A stretch of 25,990 bases of DNA from Haplomitrium mnioides. Lineage: Eukaryota > Marchantiophyta > Haplomitriopsida > Calobryales. Where the stretch lies: contig JBNGIS010038344.1 in NCBI GenBank assembly GCA_049999725.1, positions 1-25,990 on the forward strand, given 5' to 3'. Positions 18,102 through 25,990 of this stretch are shown here, one piece after another. Position 1 is the stretch's first letter. Each line of letters begins with the position of its first letter. Made by a program: the position numbers and the translations under genes. Under the pieces are notes generated by a model, which was not told the origin of the DNA, searched no databases, and saw nothing but the letters and a program-made list of their open reading frames with translations.

Positions 18102-18722
18102 GTTTGTGCATATGTGTGTAGATAGAATTCCATTCTGCATTTGTGTTCTAGAGGTATAGTAGATTAGAAGACATTAGAACTAGTTGAAAAAACCCTGGGA
18201 CAGCTCTGGAGGGGGAGTCAAGTCCCTTGACACAACTAAGTGATCATAGGGGTGAATGCTCTCTGTTTCTAATCCTGGTGGTAGAGCTTAAGAATTAGTG
18301 CATATTAGGATAGCTAGGAAAAATAGCTATAACAGTCCTGTGACAACTCTGAGAGGGGGAGTCCAGACCTATTGTTTGTTCACTGGTACAGGTCACAAGC
18401 ACATTTATGCTCCAAAGCATAAATAAGGTGGCAGGGTATGAGTCATTAGGCCCTTGGAATAAAGTGAAGGAATTACACACAAAGCACAGTTGGGGGGATC
18501 ATGAATGTGGACCAAGGGGTGTATGAACAACTGACTTGAGTGCAAGCTGAAGAGAGTGAGTGGTGAATATAAGGCCTGTAAGGAAAGGGAGAACCCTTAA
18601 GGTCTAAAAGTGGTAACTGGCAAGTGGCCGTCTCAGAAAAGAACCTAAAAGCCTTAAATCTGCCCTCCTTTGCCTTCAAAGAGGTAACTGGAAAGGTTAA
18701 GGCCTGGAATAGGGGAGTGACA
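18102..18722 (+). mobile_element. 3' LTR, second part of the plus-strand element
   Basis: The 3' LTR resumes here (TTGTGCATATGTGTGTAGATAG, equivalent to about 8060) and runs collinearly to GGGGAGTGACA at 18722. It is followed by TAGAG, which closes the target-site duplication. It includes the conserved AATAAA at 18458-18463. Confidence 0.9.
18458..18463 (+). promoter_or_regulatory. Conserved LTR polyadenylation signal AATAAA
   Basis: This lies in CCCTTGGAATAAAGT, 260 bp before the 3' LTR end. In an active element this is where the genomic RNA would be cleaved. Confidence 0.5.
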
Positions 18723-18727
18723 TAGAG
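18723..18727. repeat. Target-site duplication TAGAG, right copy
   Basis: This is identical to 4945-4949. The match across 13.8 kb shows that everything between came in as one insertion plus later nested changes. Confidence 0.9.
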
Positions 18728-19384
18728 AGTCTCATGTATATGTGTACGGCACTCATGTGATAACAAATTTAAGTTTAACATGTTTTTTTCATTATTCTAT
18801 CTTGGTTGCTCATCTTAGTATAATATAATATTTTGAAATTTGTTTTTTTTTGCCAAATATTAAGAATAAAGTTTTTTTTCCGAAATACTATAAGTATATT
18901 AATAAAGCGAATTTCAAGTTTAAAATCTTTTTTTGATGAAAAAGTTCACAAATATTATAAGACGTAATTTTTGAAGCAAAATTTGAAAATTTTTCTTCAG
19001 CGTGAAATCAAACAAGATCTCAATAGTGGTTCTTGGTTCAAAGTAGTGGTTGTTGTAGAGAGATTGATCACAAACATATTGAAAGATCTACCGTATGGTA
19101 GCCTAGTTTTTTCTTAGCCCCAATTATCTTCCAAACTTGTTTTTTCTAGTCTTGTTTGAGTCGTGAATCCATTCAAAATCATCTTAGTTGTCATGTCTTA
19201 AACTTCAATAGTAAGTCGAAACTCGAACCTGAATTGTTAGCCAAAAGTCCAAGTTACAAATGTTATGCAAGAACTATACTACAATACAACCCAAACTAGA
19301 AACTTGCAAGGGGTTTCCACCCTTATAGCTCGAGCTCATAGTCACAATAGTTATGCAATGAATTGATTTTATAATTTTTAAGTA
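18728..19384. other. AT-rich intergenic DNA, no gene seen
   Basis: This stretch has many A and T runs and no long or protein-like frame. I recognise no element or RNA gene. Confidence 0.6.
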
Positions 19385-19745
19385 GTTTGTGTGGTGAGTT
19401 GATTAGTGAAATTTTGACTGGTTTCATGGTGAATTTATTAATACAATTTGAACAAGTTTGGTGGTGAGTTGGTTGACAAAATGTTGACCAATTTCCAAGT
19501 TGAGTTGATTAATGAAATTTTGACTAGTTTGCAAAGTCGTAATGTTATCATTTAAATTCTTGCTACTTCATCAAGAATTTTCAAAAGTTTAAGTGATGAG
19601 CTGATTAATGAAATTTTGACTAGTTTGTACAACGAATTGACTAATGAGCTCTAATGAGTTTTGTAGTGATTTAGCTAATGAATTTTGGACTGGTTTGCTT
19701 AACGACTTGATTAATAAAATTCACTAGTTTGTTTGGTAAGTTGAA
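19385..19745 (+). repeat. 36-bp degenerate tandem array
   Basis: Ten units start near 19385, 19421, 19456, 19491, 19527, 19587, 19623, 19658, 19693 and 19727. The spacing is 34-36 bp except for one 60-bp step. The clearest unit runs GTTT....GTGAGTTGATTAATG and then AAATTTTGACTA. It has no relation to the LTR arrays. Confidence 0.75.
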
Positions 19746-20175
19746 ATAAAAATAAGAAATGTATTCATATGAACAAATAATTGGAGGCAATAATTAAAAC
19801 AAAGTCGTGAATTTAGATACAATATAAATCTTTGGGACATGATAGTGTAACAATTTGGAAAATATGTGGAATAGAAAAGCTCATTGTTGAGATGGTAGAA
19901 GTAACAAAGAAAGGATGTAAGGACCCATTGAAAGAAGAAAACAAATGCAATGCAAAATTGAATGAATTTTGAGCACTCACTCATGCAAATGCTCTTGAAA
20001 AATATGGCTAACTTGTTCACTTAACCATTTGCCATACTATTGGTTAGTCATAAAATTATCTACTACTATAATAAAACTCGGTCAATCTGCCTCGTGCCAA
20101 AGAAATGACAAAGAGATGTTTGCACAGCTAGAGAAGTGGTGCATGAGGAGCATTTTTCCCAACATTGTTTTTTTT
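19746..20175. other. AT-rich intergenic DNA, no gene seen
   Basis: Only short frames without recognisable protein features are present. Confidence 0.55.
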
Positions 20176-20840
20176 ATAGATTTATTAGATCAATGGGCAT
20201 TGTTTGCAAGTTCGTAGATTTATAAATCAATTTATTCACAGAGCATCGGTTGATAAGCATTCTTTGCAAGTTCACAAAGGTTGTTGTTTTCATTGAGTAT
20301 GCTTTGTGAGCAAGCACATTTCTAGCAGATTGTGAGCCTCCAAGGTTTCATATCGATCAGACTTTGAGTTGTAGATTTTTTCATATTTTCTCTAAGCCCT
20401 TCTTCATAGAGTATTCAATCAATAGGCATTCTTTACAAGTTTGTAGAGCTTGCTAATTTTATCATTGATTGATGGGCATTGTTTGTAGGTTTGCATAGCC
20501 TGCTGATTTTGTCGAGCAAGCATATTTCGAGCAGATTGTGAGCACAAAAGGGTTTTTATCAACCTGAATTTGAGCTTCTGAGCTACTTTGAGCTGCATAT
20601 TTTATCAAGTTTCATCTAAGCACTTCTTTATAGAGTATTCAATTGATGGGTATTCTTTGTAGGCTCAGAGATCTCATTGGTTTTGTTATTGATCGATGGG
20701 TATTGTTTGCAAATTTTGTTGATTTTTTCGTCAAGCTTTGTGAGCAAGCACATTTCAAGAAAATTGGGAGCACGAAAGGTTCTTTGTCAATCAAACTTTG
20801 AGCAAATTTTGACTTCAACTTGTTTCAATATATTCTTCTA
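20176..20840 (+). repeat. Three ~220-bp degenerate tandem units
   Basis: Units begin near 20176, 20401 and 20629. Each contains, in order, a TATAGAGTATTCAAT-like start (absent from the first), two ATTGATGGGCATTSTTTGC-like blocks, GAGCAAGCACATTTCNAGCAGATTGTGAGC (near 20310, 20513 and 20741), a TCAATCAAACTTTGAGC-like block, and TCTAAGCACTTCTTT at the end of the first two. Within a unit the GGGCATT blocks make a shorter internal period. Confidence 0.7.
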
Positions 20841-22577
20841 TATTCAACAACAAGCAATCTCGAATTGTGGAGCACTTTGTTCAAGTAGGTTTGGCTTTTT
20901 TCTTAATTGAGTGAAAATTTTCTAGCCTTTTTTCCTTGCTTCTTTTGTCTTCATCATAGAGTTTCTTGAGCTAGCTTCCTATTTTGTTTTGGTTTGATTT
21001 TTTTGCAAAATACATGTATTCTTTGAGAGAAAGCATCATTTGGGAGCAATTTTGTAGACAAATCCCTCATCCCTAAATTTCTTCTTGAGCAGATTTGGGC
21101 ATCTTTGAATAACTTTTATATTAGAATTCTTGGACTTGAGGAAGGTGGAGGAGCTTCATTCAATTGTCATTTTTTTTTGCTTTGATTGATTTCATTCAAC
21201 AACAAGAATTGACCGACTTCATTCAACTACAAGCATCGATGGAATTCATTTAGCTTTGACTTCATTCAACTTCAAGCATATCAACAAGTTTCTTTTTTTA
21301 CGGGGTGTAGACATTTTTTTGCCTTCAAGCAGTGGAGCATTTTGATTCCTCCATGAGCTTTTTCTTGGGTAAACATTCTTGAAGTTGTAGAGCTTCAAAC
21401 TCTTTGCTTTGGCCCTCTTCATTGATTCTCATGTGCTTCCTGTGATTTTTCTTTGTATTGCAATCGATCCCTTTTCATCATTTCCTCCTAGGGCAAGTTT
21501 GCATAGCTCTTTGTAGTTGAACTTTTGTCTCTAATGTCCTCTTCTATATTTCATTCTTTAGGGCATTCTCCACACTCCATTATTGAGCTTTTGCCTCTTT
21601 TTTTTTTGGCAAGATGCAGACATTTGTTGATCTAAGTCAGCCTTTTTATTTGTTCCTCTTTCCTACCCAAGTTTGTAGAGGTCTAATGAGAGTGCCAAAT
21701 AGAGATGGAGTCAACAATTGCATACCCAATTGTGGAAATTAAGGTAAGCACAATCTCATTTTAAATGTTCTATTATTTTGAATATTGTGGTGGTGATGAG
21801 TCGTGATCCGGTGGTGGTGCATGAGCCGCAATTTTGCCCCCTGTCTGTAATCGAGTGTCAATGTTTTAAGAAGCATATATTAGCAAGGGTAGATGTAATT
21901 CAGCATTCATTTTTTATTGAGTTGCATATATGTATCCCTCTATATCCATTTTTTGGGTTTCTTGTTGTCGATATGCATCAAATTGTGTAGTTTTTTTTGT
22001 TTTGTCTTCACCACCTTCATGTTTTATGTTGCTTTAAGATCTTTCAGGTGGCTTTCGGTTTTTTTTCTTACATAGCTCTTTTCAAAATCAAGGTGAGTTA
22101 TTTTGATAGCTTTTTTTGCTGCCTTTGTGTTCATTATACTCATCATTGAGTTTCTTTAGCCATGGTGCCCATCAATTTCTTGAGTGAGCCTTCTATTGCC
22201 CAAGCATTCGTGGCTCTTTGTGACTGCTCTTTTCAAACAACAGAAAGACTCAAGGTATGGGGATAAATTCAATGCAAGAGCTTTTGAAAATTTGTCCAAC
22301 ACAACCCAACCGGAATAGAGGGTCTGCTCATGATTAAAGACACACAAGAAATTGATTTCTAGCTATAGTTTGGGATGCTACATCGAACATGTACCTTGGT
22401 AGGAGATATGTCTTGGTGATGGGTTAATGCAAACATAGAGGACATGAGATCCTCCCTTTTCAACTCTTCAAGCAAAGTCAGAGAACTGTGGCGGCTCTGT
22501 TGGCTTTGTGCTAACATACTTCACCTACTTGAGATGGATTGTTAGTGGGGGAAAGTTGATTTGGATGAAAGAATCCT
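20841..22577. other. AT-rich intergenic DNA with minor sub-repeats
   Basis: No confident gene is seen. Near 21156-21290 a TTCATTCAAC(A/T)ACAAG-like motif recurs about five times at irregular 17-36 bp spacing, suggesting an older decayed array. T runs of 8-11 bases are common. Short frames, such as those near 21778-21990 and 22156-22347, have no features I recognise. Confidence 0.5.
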
Positions 22578-22697
22578 CATGATTTTGATAATGCCAAGTG
22601 GAAGGAGAGGGAGTTTGAGGCTTATGAAAGAATTGTTCACTCAACTGCTCAGGCTGCCCTCCAAAATTGTTTTGGACTCATACATATAGCTCCTTGA
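22578..22697 (+). other. Short protein-like open stretch, unrecognised
   Basis: A 39-residue frame ends at TGA 22695-22697. It contains HDFDNAKWKEREFEAYERIV and then HSTAQAALQNCFG, a balanced charged/helical composition unlike the surrounding AT-rich filler. There is no start codon and the frame is closed upstream (TGA near 22569). It could be a decayed exon or chance. Confidence 0.2.
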
Positions 22698-22995
22698 GTC
22701 TCGTGAGGTGACAGAAAACACAACATGCACACTTTTCAAATGCAATAGCTTTTTAAGATGTGAACTTAAAACAATAAGATGATAATGCAAACGATTAAAT
22801 TGAAGAGCTCAAGTTTTGAAATTCAATACATTAAAGACCTACTTCTAATTGTGCAATCAATACCAAATTTGCATTTTGTTTGTGGCAACGAATTTGTGAG
22901 TAAGAAAGACTGATTCCAACTTCACAAAACTTCCTTGGCTTTACTTGAATCAATAAAACAATAAACCTAACGACCAAGCAGGACTCATTTATTGA

Positions 22996-23007
22996 ATATA
23001 TTAAAAA
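22996..23007 (+). promoter_or_regulatory. TATA-like element upstream of tRNA-Glu
   Basis: ATATATTAAAAA lies 22-33 bp before the tRNA start. Plant tRNA genes commonly have an AT-rich TATA-like element near -30. The surrounding region is also AT-rich, so the assignment is tentative. Confidence 0.4.
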
Positions 23008-23028
23008 CGATTCTAACGTTGCATGTGC

Positions 23029-23100
23029 TCCGTTGTAGTCTAGACGGTTAGGATACTCGGCTCTCACCCGAGCGACCCGGGTTCGAGTCCCGGCAACGGA
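23029..23100 (+). tRNA. tRNA-Glu (anticodon CTC)
   Basis: This 72-nt gene has a full cloverleaf. The acceptor stem TCCGTTG pairs with CAACGGA, the anticodon stem CTCGG pairs with CCGAG around the loop CTCTCAC (anticodon CTC, reading GAG), and the T stem CCGGG/CCCGG encloses TTCGAGT. Box A (TAGTCTAGACGG) and box B (GGTTCGAGTCC) internal RNA polymerase III promoter elements are intact. CCA is not encoded, as expected for a eukaryotic nuclear gene. There is no intron. It appears functional and is a single copy in this window. Confidence 0.97.
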
Positions 23101-23130
23101 AATTGCTCCCGAGAATAATTCCTTGGCTAC

Positions 23131-23135
23131 TTTTT
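23131..23135 (+). terminator. RNA polymerase III terminator
   Basis: TTTTT lies 31 nt after the tRNA end and is the first T run of four or more downstream, as needed for Pol III termination. Confidence 0.7.
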
Positions 23136-24100
23136 CAGTGAGTGCCTATTTTCGAATCTCCGCTCGAGCTTCCTTTTCTGTTCTCTACTTTCCTCTTCCA
23201 CTTCTCCCATCATGACTTTCTCAACGCCTCACAACTGTTCACACTATTCTAGAGAATCTTATCTAGATACTTATGATGATCAACATTCCGCTCCACGTCT
23301 CATCCTCTCTTCTCGTTATCCGCTTTCCTTCTTCGGTCACTCGTCGCCATGCAATCTCATCGCTATATTTTGCTTTCTTCTCCTTCCTGTTTGCTGTTAG
23401 ATTCTCTTCCCCAATGTGTCCTTTTTCAACTTCTCGAATTTCCTTCCGTGGTTCGGGCTTCACACACTGGTCACATTTACTTCTTGTACGATCTCGTCGG
23501 TTATGATCTTTTCAGTAACGTTTCAGCGTTTTCTTCCGTTTCTCACCCACGCCATTCCCGACCCTTTTCGATAGCTTTTGGAGGCAAATGTCCAAATTCA
23601 CTCGGGTAAACAACTGAACTAGCCATTAATTTTCTACTAGTAACGAAACGAAGATTCTCCAATTATGTCATACGGACATCTTAGAGCGCGACTTTTGTCC
23701 GACCACTAAAGTTGCACTTGTTTCTACCTCATGGGCATTCAATAAGGTAACGTACGACATTTTTTGGCACAATTACAGTTCACAACTTCCAAAACATCAT
23801 ATTTTTATAAATAATAATCTCAGAAATGAGATATACATCTCTTTAGCTGTGCATGAGCAGCCTAAGACTACATTCTTCATTACTATGAAGAAGTGTGCAC
23901 AGTTTTCGTCAGGAACTATCGTGGCACAGTCACACCTGATGCACAAACAAGCCACAACAGGGATTCATCAGAAGAGAATACCGACCCGTCAGTAACGTCC
24001 CAACAATTGTCACGTTACAGTCTACAAGTGAGACGAACAAATTTCTAGAGAACCCTTGGTGTGCTCACTCCTTCAACTCATCACTGAGTCGACTACGACG
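23136..24100. other. Intergenic region and probable 3' flank of the LTP gene
   Basis: Several overlapping pyrimidine-rich frames at 23212-23609 lack recognisable domains and are not called. The right half (about 23800-24100) probably holds the 3' untranslated region of the minus-strand gene. An AT-rich stretch near 23805-23825 (minus-strand ATTATTTATAAAAAT) could serve polyadenylation, but no AATAAA is seen. Confidence 0.45.
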
Positions 24101-24633
24101 CTAGATAAAAGACAGTGAAAACGGATGCATCGATACAGGCCCATAGCTGAGCTGCAGGGAATCTGTAGCTGCATAAAAATTCAGTGCCAGTGTACTACCC
24201 AATGTGCAGAATTCGACGACAAACAAACCACGGTGTAGCAGAGAAACAATAACTTCCAAGGGAAGGAGAGAACAAAATTAAGGTAAGAATGGACTGAAGA
24301 AAGAAATGCGCAAAGCTTACCGTTGCACTTGGTGCCGTATGGAACGCTACGACCACAAGCGTTGGGCAGACCGAGGCAAGTCGAGAAGTCGATGGTGATA
24401 CCAGCCGGCAACTTGTTCTTGGGCGTAGTAGCAGCCTGGCAGAGGCAGGCAGCAGAGAGGCGAAGCACAACATTCTGACAGCACGGTCCATCCCGGTTCG
24501 GTTGGGAAGCGCCTTTCTTGGCGTAGGGGACACAAGCAGCGAAGGACGGGAGCGAACAAGCTGCCTCCACGGAGGCTGCGTATACAATGGCCAGCAGCAG
24601 CACTGCCACGATCTTTGCACACTTGGATGCCAT
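24101..24633 (-). CDS. Non-specific lipid-transfer protein (8-Cys motif), two exons
   Basis: Exon 1 (24633-24321) starts at ATG in CTACAATGG and encodes 104 codons plus one base. It has a signal peptide (MASKCAKIVAVLLLAIVYAA, cleavage probably near residues 20-25), then an eight-cysteine motif: Cys26, 34, 51-52, 63, 65, 93 and 103, with an extra Cys86. Such proteins are secreted, form a four-helix disulfide-bonded fold with a hydrophobic tunnel, and carry lipids to the cell wall and cuticle or act in defence. Spacing and the LGLPNACGRSVPYGTKC end suggest type D. The exon ends G/GTAAGC, a phase-1 donor 4 nt after the last motif Cys, the usual intron site of several plant LTP types. Exon 2 is uncertain: TTTTTATGCAG to a TAG at 24103-24101 gives 126 residues; another AG near 24200 gives a shorter end. 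A TATA-like box lies upstream. Confidence 0.88.
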
Positions 24634-24794
24634 TGTAGGGATACAGCAGGGGCAAAAAGAGAAAATCCAAATGCAAATGTTGAGAAGAGAGAGAGGGGAG
24701 TGGGAGATTAAATGGGAGAGCAAAGAGGGGTAGGACCTGAGGCACATGCAAGCTGCCATGCACATCAAGCAAGGCAACGTCCATATGCTGCTGT

Positions 24795-24803
24795 ATTATA
24801 ATA
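24795..24803 (-). promoter_or_regulatory. Candidate TATA box of the LTP gene
   Basis: The minus-strand TATTATAAT lies about 165 bp upstream of the ATG, giving a 5' leader of roughly 130 nt. Two CATGCA (RY-type) motifs lie just inside, at 24745-24750 and 24757-24762. Confidence 0.45.
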
Positions 24804-24921
24804 TTGATGGAGCGTAGAGGCCGTGTCTCTTTGGAGAAAGGCAGCGAGTCACACACGGCCATGCTAACGCGGGCAGCAAAGTTTGATTAACTGAGGTTGT
24901 TGAAAGTAGGTGTGTGTCGCA

Positions 24922-24929
24922 TGACGTCA
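24922..24929. promoter_or_regulatory. Palindromic bZIP site TGACGTCA
   Basis: A perfect 8-bp palindrome of the C-box/CRE type lies about 290 bp upstream of the LTP start codon. Plant bZIP factors bind this sequence; its role here is inferred from position only. Confidence 0.4.
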
Positions 24930-25174
24930 ATGCTTTTAACTTTTCATTAATGCTTCACGAATTTCTCACCACGTCCCTTTCTCCGCTTCAGCTACCAAAG
25001 AGAGTCTAGTTTCTACAATGCGCTAGGACGCCAATCGTGGAGCCTTCCTGAGTGTACACATTGTGTATGTATATGTAGGGTAGAGCATTGGGTAGCTGAA
25101 GCAGATGCAATGCAACCATTAATTGTTTGTTCCTCTTCTTTTGTCTCTTCAGGTCTCCTTCCACTACAGGTCAA

Positions 25175-25990
25175 ATTCCTTCATTCATTCATGTACTCAT
25201 CTCATCTCTTTTGGCCAAATTCTATCTTTCATTTATGTACCATGTAACCCAAATTCTTTCATTCATTCATGTACTCATCTCATCTCTTTTGGCCAAATTC
25301 TATCTTTCATTTATGTACCATGTAACCCAAATTCTTTCATTCATTCATGTACTCATCTCATCTCTTTTGGCCAAATTCTATCTTTCATTTGTGTACTACA
25401 GAATTCCTTCATTCATGTACTCATCTCATCTCTATTGGCCAAATTCTATCTTTCATTCATGTACCATGTAGGTCCAATTCTTTCATTCATTCATGTACTA
25501 GTCTCATCTCTTGTGGCCAAATTCTATCTTTCATTTGTCTACTAAGTAAGCCGAACTCTTTCATTCATTCATGTACTCCACTTATCTCTATTGGCCAAAT
25601 TCTATCTTTCATTCATGGACTATGTAGGCAGAATCCCTTCATTCATTCATGTACTCATCTCATCTCTTTTGGCCAAATTCTANNNNNNNNNNATTCATTC
25701 ATGTACTCATCTCATCTCTTTTGGCCAAATTCTATCTTTTATTCATGTACCATATAGGCCGAATTCTTTCATTCATTCATGTACTAATCTCATGTCTTTT
25801 GGCCAAATTCTATCTTGCATACATGTACTATATATGCACAATTCCTTCATTCATTCATGTAGTCATCTCATCTCTATTGGCCAAATTCTATCTTTCATTC
25901 ATGTACCATGTAGGCCGAATTCTTTCATTCATTCATGTACTCCTCTCATCTCTTTTGGCCAAATTCTATCTTTCATTCATGTACTATATA
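25175..25990 (+). repeat. 78-bp minisatellite array
   Basis: At least eleven units start at 25180, 25258, 25336, 25408, 25482, 25560, 25638, ~25690 (after the gap), 25768, 25846 and 25924. The period is 78 bp, with 72-74 bp steps at the fourth and fifth units. Each unit has TTCATTCATTCATGTACTCA, CTCATCTC, the palindrome TTGGCCAA, ATTCTATCTTTCATTCATGT and a variable junction (ACCATGTAACCC, ACTATATATGCA and others). The array runs off the window. Neighbouring units are highly similar, so it is much younger than the other arrays here. Confidence 0.95.
25683..25692. other. Assembly gap (10 N) inside the minisatellite
   Basis: Ten undetermined bases break the seventh unit. The 78-bp register on both sides shows that the true sequence is longer than ten bases. 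Confidence 0.95.

Larger units (their letters stand above)
4950..18722 (+). mobile_element. Gag-only giant-LTR retrotransposon, with nested copy
   Basis: This is one insertion bounded by the 5-bp duplication TAGAG. In order it holds a 5' LTR (4950-8679), a primer-binding-like site, an internal region with a broken gag (8680-10584), a polypurine tract, and a 3' LTR in two pieces (10585-12611 and 18102-18722). A second, opposite-strand element (12612-18101) splits the 3' LTR. Without the nested copy the element would be about 8.3 kb. No Asp-Ser/Thr-Gly protease, Y-x-D-D reverse transcriptase or HHCC/DDE integrase motif is visible in any frame of the internal part, so the element looks non-autonomous. 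It would depend on enzymes from a related element elsewhere in the genome (inference). Confidence 0.88.

Noticed and set aside
23212-23609. Frames of 62-86 residues between the tRNA and the LTP gene, one faintly reminiscent of an F-box (DSLPQCVLFQLLEF)
   Set aside because: The resemblance is limited to a few residues, three frames overlap, and the composition is pyrimidine-driven.
24634-24777. Upstream extension of the LTP frame beginning at a TTG
   Set aside because: It would place 48 Cys- and Leu-rich residues before a normal signal peptide. The ATG at 24633 has a good context and directly precedes the secretory signal.
24347-24862. A 171-residue frame overlapping the LTP exon on the same strand
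   Set aside because: It is an out-of-phase shadow of the LTP coding sequence with no recognisable domain.
25123-25757. Repeat-protein frames of 114-140 residues across the minisatellite
   Set aside because: The frames stay open only because the unit is 78 bp. Three overlapping frames give equally repetitive products, one crosses the N gap, and no start context or homology supports coding.
1-25990. CRISPR array, bacterial operon or prokaryotic defence system
   Set aside because: The repeats are degenerate or lack unique spacers, and the tRNA, intron-bearing gene and retroelements show a plant nuclear context.

Overview
This looks like nuclear DNA of a land plant. The evidence is a eukaryotic tRNA-Glu(CTC) gene, a plant-type non-specific lipid-transfer protein gene with a GT-AG intron, Ty1/copia and Ty3/gypsy-like LTR retroelement remains, and long AT-rich intergenic DNA with degenerate tandem repeats. 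I cannot name the species or the lineage within land plants.

Layout. 1-1279 is the decayed 3' end of a Ty1/copia element (RT tail, RNase H, LTR-like tail). 1285-4869 is a solo LTR of about 3.6 kb flanked by a perfect 5-bp target-site duplication, CAAAG. After only 75 bp of host DNA, a second copy of the same family (4950-18722) begins. It is flanked by the duplication TAGAG and has a 3.73-kb 5' LTR, a 1.9-kb internal region holding only a broken gag-like frame, and a 3' LTR. That 3' LTR is split by a third copy in the opposite orientation (12612-18101), which has a 3.7-kb 5' LTR, a 1.75-kb internal region with a broken gag carrying three CCHC knuckles, and only about 42 bp of its own 3' LTR. 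No protease, reverse transcriptase or integrase is visible in either internal region. These are therefore gag-only, giant-LTR, apparently non-autonomous retrotransposons, between LARD and TR-GAG types, with each LTR about twice as long as the internal region.

The LTRs have a highly structured U3: a degenerate ~48-bp tandem array, three copies of a module that pairs a GC hairpin with a bZIP-type TGACGTGGC site, and a variable poly-G tract. A conserved AATAAA lies about 260 bp before the LTR end. The family's termini are TGTCA...TGACA, with a subfamily reading TATCA...CGACA.

18728-23028 is AT-rich and gene-poor, with a 36-bp degenerate tandem array (19385-19745) and three ~220-bp degenerate units (20176-20840). 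The intact tRNA-Glu gene is at 23029-23100. The lipid-transfer protein gene is on the minus strand (exon 1 24321-24633). A 78-bp minisatellite starts at about 25175 and runs off the end of the window; it contains a 10-N assembly gap.

The only apparently functional genes are the tRNA and the lipid-transfer protein gene. Everything from 1 to 18727 except two short host remnants is retrotransposon-derived.
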